This document shows positions 34,226 to 45,611 of a stretch of DNA of 64,000 nucleotides, in pieces (position 1 is the first letter of the stretch; each line of letters begins with the position of its first letter). The stretch is taken from the NCBI GenBank assembly GCA_037903355.1, contig JBAJFE010000042.1, positions 3,670,001 to 3,734,000 on the forward strand, in the 5' to 3' direction. A program made the position numbers and the translations under genes. The DNA is from Trichuris trichiura (lineage: Eukaryota > Nematoda > Enoplea > Trichinellida > Trichuridae). The notes under the pieces are model-generated. The model searched no databases, was not told the DNA's origin, and saw nothing but the letters and a program-made list of their open reading frames with translations.

Positions 34226-34869
34226 AGAAGACCAACTAAGAAAACGAAGAAAAACAAAATTTTTCCATTCTCATTTCCGGTCAGCTTCATAGCGTGACTG
34301 CGGGTATAGAGCCTTTCCTGGTACAAAATTCCTATTTTCTGAAGGAAGTTTGTGACTTTATCTTCATCATTAAACCTGGTGCATAATTCACGGAAGCTGA
34401 TTCCCAGAAACAGCATGAAATCAAAAAATGATCCAGTCAGACTGAAGAGCGATGCAGCTTCAGCTTCTCTAATTCACACAAAATGTATTCCGTGAACAAC
34501 ATGGCCGGTCAGCGATATTTTGCTAACTTTTTTGCATTGAAACAGTCTGCGTCGCAACATTTTCACTGACGGCTTCATTTCCAGCGACTTTCTGACACGC
34601 AACTGCTCACTTACTCGTAAAAGTTCGACAGCTGCATGCTGCTATGATCTCTGTTCCAATTAATGACATCACAAAAGTCCTTTCTCAATCTGACAGCAGA
34701 ACTACTTAGCTCTGAAAATTCCTATCGGCGGCATTTATCCTACGTTAAGGCAACGTGCTCGCCAGCAACGTAAACCCTATGGCAAAGTGAACGCTCCCTC
34801 CAAGGCATTCGAAATTTTTGATAACTGTTCTTTTCACCCATTCCGCGGTTTTGGCACGGTCAAGGAAAA
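34226..34869. other. Unassigned region
   Basis: No gene or element is recognised. Confidence 0.4.
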
Positions 34870-34960
34870 CAACCTGTCGACCAAACAACTTACCGACTAA
34901 GAGGCTTGTCAGCCGTATGACCTGTCGGCCATACGACTTTTCGGCTAAACGACTGCCTTC
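34870..34960. repeat. Degenerate tandem repeat related to 28,176-28,310
   Basis: About four imperfect units such as CCTGTCGGCCATACGACTTT, the reverse complement of the repeat at 28,176-28,310. It ends 36 bp before a Tigger end. Confidence 0.6.
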
Positions 34961-35333
34961 ACCAACACATTTGTATCTTCTACCTGTGAGATGTACAGTA
35001 GGCCCTCGTTATCCGCGGATTTGACTCAACGCGGTTTGTCTTTAAGAAACAATGACTTATTTTTCAGCAGAGATTGACGAATCGCTGCTGAACATAATAG
35101 CAGCATAGTGTCATTTTTTGTGTATGTATTGGTAGGATTCCATTATGTAACTTGAGAGAATGGTTTTTCTTATTCTTATGTCTTCTCAACCCTGCGCCTA
35201 ATGCTAATACCTCGTGTTACTATGATGAGCTATCACCCACCTGTTGCTTTTAGTTTCTCATTTCCCAACATTAGGCTTAGCTACCTCATACTATTGTAAG
35301 TCAGCTTCTTAAGTCATAGTGGCTTTTGATGTT

Positions 35334-35895
35334 GAGTTTCTTTTACGGAAATCTGTCCCGTTGATAATATTTATTATTCCGGAGCTTTCGGGTCAAGCGA
35401 GACCCGTCTTCAGCGGTGTTAATATAAAGCAACGACGTAACGAAAATTCACGGTGTCAAATGATGTGACGGGTGTTGCGCGGGGATGTTTTAACTGTTTA
35501 AAGTCAATTGTTTTAAAGTGGATATCATTGTGTCTTTATCTTCTGTCTGTCAGCTAGCCATTTCTTGTTGTGGATATAAGTTGTTTTTCGGAATTATCAT
35601 TTTTAATTAATTAATAAATTATCATTCAATGATAATTCCGAAAAACAACATATATCCACAACAAGAAATGGCTAGCTGACAGACAGAAGATAAAGACACA
35701 ATAATATCCACTTTAAAACAATTGACTTTAAACAGTTAAAACATCCCCGCGCAACACCCGTCACATCATTTGACACCGTGAATTTTCGTTACGTCGTTGC
35801 TTTATATTAACACCGCTGAAGACGGGTCTCGCTTGACCCGAAAGCTCCGGAATAATAAATATTATCAACGGGACTGATTTCCGTAAAAGAAACTC
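35334..35895. repeat. 562-bp PLE-type palindrome with two hammerhead-like cores
   Basis: The arms are 35,334-35,600 and 35,629-35,895, 267 bp each, with only a few mismatches and no indels seen by eye, and an AT-rich spacer of 28 bp. Each arm carries a core: CTGAAGA at 35,816-35,822 and GAAA at 35,840-35,843 on the + strand, with the mirror image at 35,413-35,386 on the minus strand. The stem is GGGTC/GACCC with a 6-base loop. The layout matches that of PLE ends at 45,505 and 51,385, but there is no coding sequence between the arms. Confidence 0.88.
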
Positions 35896-37629
35896 GACAT
35901 GAAACTATACGGTCCCGTACCAAGAAGTTACATTTTCAAAATAGTGGCTTTTGAACAGTAATAAATTTTCTTATCCATAGAGCAGTTAAGTTTGAATATT
36001 GACTGTCTCAGAAAGGCTGCATACGTTTTCTGAAGAAACATGTTAAGATCGGTTAATGCAGCAAAATTTTAAATTTACTTGAGCTATTGCCTGTTTGATA
36101 GATTAGGAGTTCCGTTAACAACAGCAAAGGTTGAAAAAGATAACAGCACAGCGTAGTCTACTGAAGTTCAAATGCCGTTTGGTGTGCAATAATTGTAAGT
36201 AGAAAAAATGCAATTTACACCATAGTTTAACCACTTCTAATAGTGAAAAGTGCAAGTGGATGTCAGAACTGCCACCCCATTATGTTCATCCAAGCTGGTT
36301 GTTGCTCAATACTGACAGCTGCTAAACGACCTGGGTTTTAGTTGTTGAAGATTGAGAAGGCTGAGAGAAAAATTTTATGCTTAGGCGACAATAGAAGATG
36401 ATTGTCTCAAAGCTTTCGGAACGCTTCTGGTTCTATAGCCAGCAGAAGGTAATTAAACACACGCAACATCTGGTTGCTTTCAGCTGTCTTTATGAGCAAG
36501 ATACGGATGAAGGGGTAAAGGGTTATGCTGATCAGAACAGCTCATACTTTATCTGAACTTGATGCCCCTGCATCTTTGTCTCAATGTTCTCTTATCCTCC
36601 AGCTGAAGATCGTATGTCACGGGAGCATGTTACCCTGTGAAAAACTAGAGGCGCTTTGGTATGCCATAATCCTTCTATTAACTGGGACAGAGACTTCAAA
36701 GTTAATTGTGAATATGGAAAGGGTTGTGCAACTGGGTGCCTTCGGTTTGTTTGAGCAAAATGACAGACCACACATCACAATTGTAACGTACTGTTAAGGA
36801 ATGCAAACTGGCACGTCAATATGAGTGTATCAACTACGCGTGTCAGGTTGACTCACGTTTGGCGGATTGCCAACTGTGTGACACGCCGTTCGCTGCCCAG
36901 CTGCTCCCACAGGCTTTCTCTTCGCTGTCGTTCGCTGTAGCTGGTTGTGTTTTCTTTCGTTCGCTATTCAGTGGGCTTAGTAAAAGAATGTCAATGTTGT
37001 GGTTTTTCTTGTTGCTACAGTTCTTAATTCAGCTCTGAATACCACAACACCTACCAGGCCTAAGAAAGGCGCAAAAATAAGAACTCTGTCTTAGTTCTTC
37101 ATTCTGTTCGTGATTATGAACCTGGGTTACACGGATGACTTGTTCGAATGTCAATCTAACATTCGCTCCTCATTGTTCATTGTGTTTAATTAAGAGACTA
37201 CATAAGGGGTAGCTTTTTGTGAACAAGGCCTTACCTTTCCCAAGTACCTTAACCAAGTACCTTAACGTTCTCTCTCGAAAGCAAACAGGTGGACCTTGAT
37301 AGTCTTCGGAGCATATCTGCTACCTTCGTGAGCCATAACAGATCAAAGGCAAAGTGTCGTCGTTGAGAGGGTATTATAAAAGTTTGACAACTGGTCAAAG
37401 AATTAACCTGTCGCTTGTTCTGATTCATTAGAACCATTCTCGCTTTACCGACTTAGTTCATAGTGAACATAAGGCGCCTTATTAAGGTTCTGTACGTCGA
37501 ACGGCTTTGTGCAACAAGTTGTCTTTAGCCAAAGGTCGAGTGAGCATTGGCAAAATCTGCAGAGCCTTTACGCCTAACAGTACCAGGAAAGTTCCCGTTA
37601 CTTGCGTTCTTCCTCAAGTCTCAGTCATT
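35896..37629. other. Unassigned, with a weak PLE-type end near 36,414
   Basis: Around 36,400-36,440 CAAAGCTTTCGGAACGCTTC resembles, on the minus strand, the GAAAGC end of hammerhead-like cores, but the CTGANGA half is mutated. The frame at 36,525-36,797 has no recognised motif. Nothing else is seen. Confidence 0.4.
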
Positions 37630-38020
37630 AATGAACAGTGAATATTAAATTCCCGGATCTACTCAGATCTGTGTCCATCAGTCTATTGTGAGGAATACTA
37701 AAGCCACGATACCACTATATAGTAAATTAGCATCATTTGACGAATAGAATGTGCTTGCAATGCCTGCTACGTAACAGACACAGGCAATAAGATGTTACCA
37801 CGTCCAAGAGGACACGTCAGCGAATGCCCCGTTGCAAGAATGCTAAACAAAGATTCAGCAAGGGTTAGTGATGAAGCTGAGGAAGACATAGTAATAGACC
37901 TGAGAAGACAACGGACGACAATTTCATGGAAGGGTTAACTTAAGAAGAGCATTTCTCTAAGCGCTCGCTTGACCTACGATGAAAGATCTCTCAGCGCCAC
38001 CATAGTTTCGCATGTAGTCG
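37630..38020 (+). pseudogene. PLE endonuclease relic
   Basis: Reading across stops, the + strand gives SIVRNTKATIPLYSKLASFD and then NACYVTDTGNKMLPRPRGH, which aligns with the YIGETGN...RFGQH part of PLE endonucleases. The C-terminal block is too decayed to read. This is older than the copies at 28,620 and 33,500. Confidence 0.6.
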
Positions 38021-38168
38021 TAACGAATGTGTTGACCTCAGTGTACTGTGAAGTGCTCTGATTAGTGACTAATAGAGCAGCTGCGACGCATTAGCTCGTC
38101 AACTCTCTGAGCAGCCTTTCTTTGAAGAAAGGATGTCTTTGATTGATTGAACAGCATTTATGTTAGAC

Positions 38169-38630
38169 CAGTGGTTCTCACGGTGGGGCATGTACCTCAC
38201 CGGAGGCTCTTTTGACCTCCAGGGGGCCCAAATCGCCAAGGGAGCCCTTTGGAGCTGTGGGGGGCACATACCCCACCCGGGCAATTGTGTTGAAGTGCAT
38301 AGAAATGTATGGCCTGCGCGTCAGGTACTCTCTCCCGCCCAAGAGAAAGCTGCATGCTGTTGCTCTCCGCAATTCTGATTGACTGGAATGGAGGACCGGG
38401 GGGTGAGGCAACCGGCTCAGAGGTAAAAAAGTAAGTGTTCGACACACTGTCCAGGAAACGCTTTCCCCATAGAACTTTGTGCAGCACCTACATTATGACG
38501 TCCCGGCTATCCTCCATCCTCCCATCCAGCCAATCAGCGCGCTCAAAATCAACTAATCATAACTGGGGGACCCAAACGCTCGGAAGTCTTAACAGGGGAG
38601 CCCCGGCGACCCTGGCCTTGAGAAACACTG
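38169..38630. mobile_element. hAT-type MITE, family 1, copy 2
   Basis: A 462-bp copy of the element at 159-601, with CAGTGGTTCTCACGG at the left and TTGAGAAACACTG at the right. The flanks TGTTAGAC (38,161-38,168) and TGTTAAAC (38,631-38,638) are an 8-bp duplication with one mismatch. No coding content. Confidence 0.88.
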
Positions 38631-38769
38631 TGTTAAACTATTGGCAGTTGTAGCTTGCCATTGGTCGGCTATCACAGGCAATGAGAACGTGTTCTAAAAG
38701 CGCGTAATTCAGTTTATCACTAATAGCAAAATTAACCCATTTCACATTTTCGTTAATTATTTGTAGGAG

Positions 38770-39000
38770 ATGACCGACAAAAAAACGTGAGTGATCGAAG
38801 CAATTCTTCACACCCAAAGAGGGAGACCCAAAAGTGTTGTTTCTCTAAGAGAAAATAAACATCTTGGATCTTTTGAATAGCGGCATGTCATGTGCTGAAG
38901 TGGGCCGTAGAGTCGAAAAGATCTTCTACCTCACCAACATTAGCTAACGTTAAGGCATTGCACAGGCAATGATTGTTGTTAAAGACGAACTAGAGTCAAT
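38770..39000 (+). pseudogene. Tigger transposase N-terminal relic
   Basis: The + strand, with one or two frame shifts, encodes RPKSVVSLRE, then LNSGMSCAEVGRRVEKI. This matches the helix-turn-helix region of the transposase at 25,082-24,740 (RSVLTLQEKLKVLDLLKSRL and SYAEVGCRIGK). The remaining transposase is not found downstream. Confidence 0.6.
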
Positions 39001-39640
39001 GGTGTGAGCTGTGGTTCAGCGCTTTTACCTTTCGCTTACAGCGTTGAAATGAGTTTCTTTGTACGGGATTGTAGTAGTTCTTGTGGAGTATGCAGCTTTT
39101 ATTGTTACGATGTTGTCCTAAGCTTAGTACTAACTTTGTTTTTACTGAAATAACGGAGCAATACCGTAACAATAAAAGCCCGTATACTTTGCTTACAGTT
39201 AAAAAGGTGCATTCTGAAAGTAATTCGCATTCCAATATATTCTGGGATTATCGTATGTCGTTATTTTCTTTAACATGTTCTTCATTAAACTATTTATTCA
39301 GAACTAACTGATATTAGTAACTATAAGAAATTTCATGTCCATTTGTAGTGTACACGAAAAAGCGCGCAGGTTGTTTACAAATGATTCCATATTTTGAGCA
39401 CGGGACTTGACTTTACGCGGAATTTGTTATACGCGGAAAGTCCTGGAACCAAAAATCGCGGATAACGAGGGCCTACTGCAGTTCTTAAGGAAAGAAAGTG
39501 AAAATCTAATCCGAATTCGGCCCTCCGTCAGCTGAGGCGATAACTTCAAACGGCAGCGCGCGACGATATTGCGTACTGAAGTGTGATTAGCGCAGCGTGA
39601 TTAGTGAATGCAGGAGGTTATTGACCCATAAACCTTATGT

Positions 39641-39690
39641 TTAGGCTTAGGCTTAGGCTAGGGCAGGAGAAGATGGCCGGCAAACGTATT
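39641..39690 (+). repeat. Short TTAGGC array with shared flank
   Basis: Three perfect TTAGGC units at 39,641-39,658 are followed by TAGGGCAGGAGAAGATGGCCGGCA. A similar flank, AGGCTGGGCAGGACAGGACG then GCCGGCA, occurs near 60,107-60,130, and TTAGGCTTAGGC lies at 60,452-60,463. TTAGGC is the nematode telomere unit, but this array is very short and may just be part of a dispersed repeat. Confidence 0.5.
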
Positions 39691-40092
39691 GTTCCATTGC
39701 GGTTCATGTTTTCTAGCGGTTTCCTGCAGTAGTGAGAAGCCATCGGATAACAGGAAAGTGCAGCTTTGTCTTTCTTGTGCCATTTGAGCTGGAAGCATTT
39801 TGACAACAGTCTGTTATGTCTTCATTTCAACAGAAAAGCCAGCTTGACTTCTTCCAGATCATTTCTTTTGCAGGTTTGTAAGAGCTTTCAGCTTTCTGCG
39901 AGGTGAAGTGCTGCCCAAGCATCTTGGCAAGTACCTCGAAGCTCGATAGTCCATATCACAAATAAAAATTATCAAGTGGCCTGACTTACTAGCCGGCAGA
40001 CATTTTTGCAAAACTGCTTCCTTTCCCTTGAAACATCTCGCAAAACCTGCTGCAACCAGTTCTGTTAATAAATAATATTTGCGATTAGGAAA
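39691..40092. other. Unassigned stretch
   Basis: A 96-codon minus-strand frame (39,859-40,149) has no confidently recognised domain. It borders a MITE-like repeat and might be a transposon relic. Confidence 0.35.
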
Positions 40093-40433
40093 TGCGGTTG
40101 AGCCTCCGTAAATTGAGCACCCAACAGACTGGGGAAAACTGGTCAACACAGGAGGTGGTCAGCATAGGGAAGCTGTGGATATAAATAGCTCGGCTAAATA
40201 TATTGCGGTTGAACTACCGTAAGTCGTCCACTCAACAGACTGGTCAACTTAGAGCAAGCGCAAACTAGCATTGCGTCCATATTCCACGTCAGGCTAAAGC
40301 TCTCAGCTTCCCACTTACGGAGGTTGTCCTTGCGCTTATTAACGTGCGGACAAACCAACTGGTCAAAATTCGATCAACTTAAGGAGGTGGTCGCCATAAA
40401 TAGGTGGTCAACTTTGGAGGTTCAACTGTAAAT
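40093..40433. repeat. MITE-like repeat, copy 2, with a partial tandem end
   Basis: Positions 40,205-40,433 start GGTTGAACTACCGTAAGTCG and end CAACTTTGGAGGTTCAACTG, imperfect inverted repeats. A second left-end copy, GGTTGAGCCTCCGTAAATTG, lies at 40,097. The interior matches 10,397-10,612. There is no coding capacity. The TIR type (CAGTTGAACCTCC) is reminiscent of pogo/Tigger-like families. Confidence 0.55.
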
Positions 40434-41254
40434 GCGTTTAACTGAAAGACTAGTTAGTGCCTCTCATTCTTGAAGACCAGCCATTTTGATTTTGAACACG
40501 TTGGATCAAAGTGTGTTTGATCTTCTACGGCTTTTCCCGTTCTAATCTGCCTTGGTATCTGTAATTCAGACGAAACAATTGCTTTACCAGCGGGTGGGTG
40601 AGTGACTATTAGGAAAAAATTTGCATGTTAAACAGAAATTTGCAGAAACATGTTAGCACATAAAGTTTGAATCCATCTAATAAATTGCCACTTGTTCTGT
40701 CACTGCGAACTATGAAAGAAAACAAAACCCATTTTTAAATAACCGAAAACCTATCCATCACATATAATCTGTTCACTTGCAACGCCAAAAGCAGCTTTAG
40801 AAAATGCAACGATGTACAGCATACGTAAAACGCAAGAAAACTGAAACTCGCGAAAGAGCGCTTGAAAATTTGTTCACTTGTAAAAAGCAAGAGAAAAATT
40901 TCAAGTAATGAAATATTGGCATAAGAATCTCACTGAGTAAGCATACTTAATCAGTGATTATGCCTTTAAATAAGTCACTTCTGTAGCAATAATAACTGGA
41001 TTTCATATTTTTTTCCTTCAAAACCAACACCTGTTGACGGAGTAAGTCTTACTACCAAACTTTTGCGAAGAATAATCTTGTTGGAGTTGCCGCAGGGAGC
41101 AAGTTATTTGTTAATAATAACAAAGCAAATTGGAACAAACGGAAGTTATGAAACAGGAAAACGAAAACAAAACAACTAAACGTAGTATGCATATTTTGTG
41201 GGCAAGATGAGAGGAATGACGATACGATTCTTCTTAACAAATCCTGTCCTTTCG
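40434..41254. other. Unassigned region
   Basis: AT-rich sequence. No gene or element is recognised. Confidence 0.4.
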
Positions 41255-42800
41255 AAGTTATTCCAATGAGTCTATACGCTCACGTAACTGCGCTGCAACG
41301 ATGGCTTTTGTTAACATGACTGTAGCATTATTTTCTGTTCCTTTCTGTTCAATGCAAGCATTTCTGGTTTGAACTTCTCCCTTAGCAAAGTGATGCCACA
41401 CGTCAATGTGCTTTGTTCGTAACGATTTTGCCATTGACCGGTCCATATCGCCGCCGAACTGTCGCACAACAAGTGACTTTTCGCAGCTAAAAGCTCTGGC
41501 CACAGGGATTGTTGCTACGTTATTTTTTGCATTTAATGACTTAACACCATTTATTCGGTTTCAGTAGTTGATGATGCTACGCTGTGCCGTTTCTTAGAGT
41601 TCCATGATATGATCACTCTTTGCTGTTAATCTTAGTATGGGTTCGCATCCAGCCGCAGCTAGCAATTCGTAAAAACCGTCATCGAAACATTTATTAAGGA
41701 ACAAGACGCCACAACGCAAGAATGCGATTCTTCTTTGGAGGTGACGTTCGCTCGTCGCATTGACACTCCTAGCTGCCGCGGTGCGTCCTCTTTACAGTCT
41801 TGGCTCCTGGTCTGACCAGGTCGCGCAACCATTGGCTCTCTAGGCTTGTATTTGGCCATTGCTTTCATGTCATGTGACACGGAGAGCGTCGTATCACGTA
41901 TTTGTCTTTCCGAATCAATCCTTGCGTTTTGATAGCGGACACCCGAGTTACTCGTCACACTATCTGCTGCACTCTTGAAAAACAAATGGTAATACCAATC
42001 GCGGAACGTCAGTTGTCCCTACCGTTTGGGTAATCCGCATCAATGATCGCTATGTAGGCAAGAATCTACAGTCTTTTTGAGAAAGACTTCCGTATTTTTC
42101 GTGACCTTCAAATAAAATTCATAATTCGCTTGCTGGCAACCGACCAGATTTTGCTGAGCTGTCGTTCTACCTACTGATAAGCCCACTGCAGTACTCAAGT
42201 CAGAGCGGATGGCATAATGTAGGCATAGTGGGCTACAAACCATCTCTGTATGGAATTTTCTTCATTCCAATTCGTTCGTCTCCCATTCCCGGAGGCGTTT
42301 TTGTTGACAATATCTGATTAGATTCAGCAGCGTTTTTGCCGTTTTACAGCGGATCATAGCGAATCTTTCTAGGATTTCGACAACTTTCCGCACTTGATCA
42401 CTCGACAGCGTTTCAAGCTTCTTGTCCTGGTTAATTCCGATTCTAAATCACCCATAAGCCTCACCAAGATGTTTTATTTCGAATTACTTGTGCATAGGCA
42501 TCCTCAGCTCCTTGGTGGCCTGTTCTTTCGACTGAGTCAGCAAGCGATCCACATTCCTACCGACAATTAATCTCTTTTAATTTTTGCATCAATAGCAAAT
42601 GCACAGTCCATTTTTCAGCCGTTTCCTGCAAAACTTTCTCAGTGTACTATCTAGCATGTCGTACTGTGCTCAGCTTCACTGTTTCAAACCATAAATTGGT
42701 TTCTTAAGGAGTCACTGACGCGTTCCATGAAACTTTTACTCTGACGAAGCACAATAGCAGACGCAACAGTCAAAAACGCTCAACTTCTGTGCTGCGTTAC
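41255..42800 (-). pseudogene. Ty1/copia retrotransposon pol relic
   Basis: On the minus strand, reading across many stops and shifts, the order is that of copia reverse transcriptase and RNase H. KKPIYGLKQ (palm block) lies near 42,700, DLIVGRNVDRLLTQSKEQAT and HLGEAYG near 42,550-42,470, and ETLSSDQVRKVVEILERFAM near 42,400. YAIRSDLSTAVGLSVGRTT lies near 42,210 and a final KSLRTKHIDVWHHFAKGEVQ then MLTKAIVAAQL near 41,420-41,290. The YVDD box itself is not readable. LTRs, integrase and gag are not found. This is an old relic. Confidence 0.78.
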
Positions 42801-43140
42801 TTCCTTGCACCGTAATCTATCCCCCGGAAGTCTCGTTCTCTTTATTGTTCATGGGCAACGCTAGAGACGACGTTGCGGCTGTGGGCGTGCTAAAAGGATG
42901 GCTGTGTGTACCGCTGCCACGGGGCACAGCAGTCACCATGTTTTTGCCATTTGACAATACTTTCAAATAACTATGTAACTCCCCTCTTTAAGCTTTGGAT
43001 ACAAGAACACAGTAGCAGTGTCCATCCAGTTGATTTAAGGACACTGGCAAACGAAGGGAGCAAGCGAAGCAAAGTATTGCCAACGATAAACGCAAAGGCG
43101 TTTTCATAGTTAATACCAGGTTTTTGTGAGCATCCTTTCG
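42801..43140. other. Unassigned stretch
   Basis: Probably the lost 5' part of the copia relic. No motif can be read. Confidence 0.35.
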
Positions 43141-43500
43141 CTACCAACTGCTCTTGCCGTTTGTCGGCAGCGCCATGGAATTTGTACTTCGTCTTGAAGA
43201 CCTACATGCTTTGACGACTTTCTTTACTCGCGGCAAGCTGCAAATTTCAATGGAATGGCGGCTGTCTTGGAATGGGTATTTGGGCGGCGAATCATCTGCA
43301 TAACTCAAGAGATCATCATCATCGCGTGTGTGGTCAATGGTCAAAAGGTCGAAATAACAGCGGGTGTGATACTTCGCAGCTGGTTTCAAACCACACTGAC
43401 GAATGGTGTAAGCTTAACCATAGCTTTTCGTGCAAGCTTTTGATGCAGTGAATGGCTGGAGGCTTCGATGAGAGCAGGCAAACAGGACCGGTAAGCTTCA
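43141..43500 (-). other. Relic of an unknown repeat family, copy 2
   Basis: The minus strand encodes HQKLARKAM, then in a shifted frame KPAAKYHTRCYFDLLTIDHT followed by an acidic stretch and a basic end. The two parts share DNA with 32,850-33,106. Conserved Cys and His spacing could suggest a zinc-binding unit, but I do not know the family. Confidence 0.35.
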
Positions 43501-44317
43501 GGGAGAATTGGTTCAAATAGCGACATGGTGACCTAACGTTTGGTTAATTGTGGTGTACAAACCCCTTCAAAAGTCTTATTGGCATTTGTAACAGGAAAAG
43601 ATGCACTGAGGTGTGAAAAAAAGGCTTTTAAAAATTTCTTTGTTGATGCCACTAGGTGACCTTTACTTCAATCGCTTTGTATACAAACGTCACAATCTAC
43701 GCGCTTCTATTTGTTTTTTTCCTTTGATTAGTGTATGTTTGCGGGGCCTTAGAAAATAAGACCTAATTCTTTCCGTTCATGACGACAAATACATGTCGCC
43801 TGAGTCCCAAGGAAACTTAATTCCAGAAAATCAAAATCTCAAGAAAACGAAACAACGTCCATAAAAACAAAAACACCTTGCGTTGTCCAGCTTTTCCTTA
43901 GAAGGATTTGCTCTTCGATAGCCTCTGCTGGTCTCTGAGTAGCCCACTTCAGACTTCGCTTCCCACTTTTGCCATCATCTTGCTGTGATGGGTACCATAG
44001 CAAGGCAACTGACAATTTTTTACGTGAGTTAAGTTCAGCTTTCCCTTTCGTCAGCCTTTTTACTATGCGGTATTCGGCAAGGCGTTTGTCAGGCGTCTAG
44101 TTCATAAGCAATTGGCTGTGATAGCGATCATCGAATCGAAAGTCGAAGCAGAAGGTTGGAAGAAAGAAAGTCATTTTAGCACATGCTCAAAACCAAATGG
44201 TCAAAATACCGACATGCAACTTTGAAAGTAGAAATACCGATTTATCGAAATATCAAAAGTCAAAATGTAAAGTATACAAAACACTGTTGAAATTTCGAAA
44301 ACTTAAAGTTCTGAGTA
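43501..44317. other. Unassigned, with an AT-rich degenerate repeat
   Basis: At 44,190-44,310 short motifs such as TCAAAATACCGA, TCGAAATATCAAAAG and AAATTTCGAAAA recur, giving a low-complexity AT-rich tract. No gene is seen in the rest. Confidence 0.45.
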
Positions 44318-45081
44318 CAGTAGGCCCTCTTTATCAGTGATCTTTTTCGCGAATTCTTTATGGCGCAGTTTTTCTAGGATGAAAACTGGCATTACTTTTT
44401 AGAGCAGTGATTCTCACGGTGGGCCATGTCCCTCACCGGGGGAGAGCCATTTTGAAATCCACGCGGGCCTAAATCGCCAAGGGGGTCCGTGGGAGGCCCT
44501 TTTGAGCTGTGGGGGAGGGGGAGGCACATGCCCCACCTGGGCGATCGTGTTGAAGTGCATAGTAAGGAGATGTAGCCTGCGGGTCAGGTACTGTGTCTCC
44601 TGCCTTAGAGAAAACTGCAAGCTGTTGAGCCCCGAAATTCTGATTGGCTGGAAAGGAGGACCGGAGGCAGCCGGCTCGGAGGTGAGAAAGTGAATGTTCG
44701 ACACACTGTCCAGGTAACTTTTTCCCTACATAATGCTGTGCAGCATCTACATTACGACGTCCGGGCTACCTTCCGTCCTTCCATCTAGCCAATCAGCCCG
44801 CTCGAAATCGACTAATTAGAATTGGGGTGGCGGGCTCAACGATCGGAAACGATCACAGGAAGTCCTGGCAACCTTGACCTAGAGAAACACTGTTTTAGAG
44901 TATCCTGACGCATTGCTGCTGAACATGACTCATAGTCTGGCATTTATGCGTGACTGCACAGTCGCAGAGTTGTGTTCTAAGCTGCTTCACTATCTCGTAA
45001 AAAGTGGCGCCGCCCTTTTTCCTGATCCAACCACGTTACGATGTATTCTCGAATAAGAACGCTGATAACGAGGACCGATTA
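44318..45081. mobile_element. Tigger-type MITE
   Basis: The left end CAGTAGGCCCTCTTTATCAG at 44,318, preceded by TA, and the right end GCTGATAACGAGGACCGATT near 45,081 form degenerate Tigger inverted repeats. Interior blocks (ACGCATTGCTGCTGAACATG) match sequence after the Tigger end at 34,996 (ATCGCTGCTGAACATAATAG). A hAT MITE is inserted within it at 44,405-44,892. Confidence 0.7.
44405..44892. mobile_element. hAT-type MITE, family 1, copy 3
   Basis: A 488-bp copy with ends CAGTGATTCTCACGG and AGAGAAACACTG. It has a perfect 8-bp duplication TTTTAGAG at 44,397-44,404 and 44,893-44,900. It carries small insertions relative to the copies at 159 and 38,169. Confidence 0.9.
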
Positions 45082-45504
45082 TGTTTGGAATTTTGCCTAT
45101 TTGAAATTCCGGCCTTCTTTTGCTTCCCATCTGGCAAAACCGCTTAAGAGCAAAAACAGAACCGCGTTATGCAAAGAAGTGGTACGATTTCAAAAGCGCA
45201 TACGATAGAAAACACGATATAAGAACGATGGCTGTATGTGGAAAACCGGTGTCTTTCACTAGTGCCCTTGTGAAGTGCTGTAATATGCAGCACAAGAACA
45301 TGTGTGAAGGCACGGACTAAGTACACAAGTCGCCTTGAAGCATTTCAACTTTCTTCCTGAGCTCACTGTGGTGCGTGAGCGTTGATAGAACTCTCTGCGT
45401 TCCAAGTTCTGTCCGAGAAATATTATTGCAACAACGTAGCTTAGCAATAAATTCTGAGATAATTCAATTTTTTTTGAACCTATAACTTTTTTGTACGAGG
45501 CCAT
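45082..45504. other. Unassigned stretch
   Basis: No feature is recognised. The frame at 45,120-45,320 has no recognisable motif. Confidence 0.4.
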
Positions 45505-45583
45505 AGGTTTTCATGTATCAATTGTGTTTTCGTACGAACTATGTCTCGTTGAAAATTCAAAACTTTTAAAGAAGTTCCGTAGC

Positions 45584-45611
45584 TTTCGGGCACCGCGTGA
45601 CCCATCCTCAG
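45584..45611 (-). ncRNA. Hammerhead-ribozyme-like core, left PLE end
   Basis: On the minus strand CTGAGGA (45,611-45,605), one unpaired T, GGGTCACGCGGTGCCC as a stem-loop and GAAA (45,587-45,584). The outer stem is GGG/CCC. Confidence 0.5.

Larger units (their letters stand above)
34996..39478. mobile_element. Tigger-type shell with nested repeats
   Basis: The left end CAGTAGGCCCTCGTTATCCG at 34,996 and the right end CGGATAACGAGGGCCTACTG finishing at 39,478 are perfect inverted repeats over about 24 bp. TA precedes the left end, while CA follows the right, so the TA duplication has decayed or the two ends come from separate copies. Inside are a 562-bp palindrome, a PLE relic, a hAT MITE and a transposase fragment (38,800-39,000). 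The transposase fragment lies closer to the middle than in other copies, so rearrangement is likely. Confidence 0.55.

Noticed and set aside
35334..35895. Palindrome as an assembly artefact of folded-back reads
   Set aside because: The arms differ at several bases and the spacer is unique, and related palindromes show a target duplication (23,228-23,465), so a real element is more likely, though read checks are still useful.
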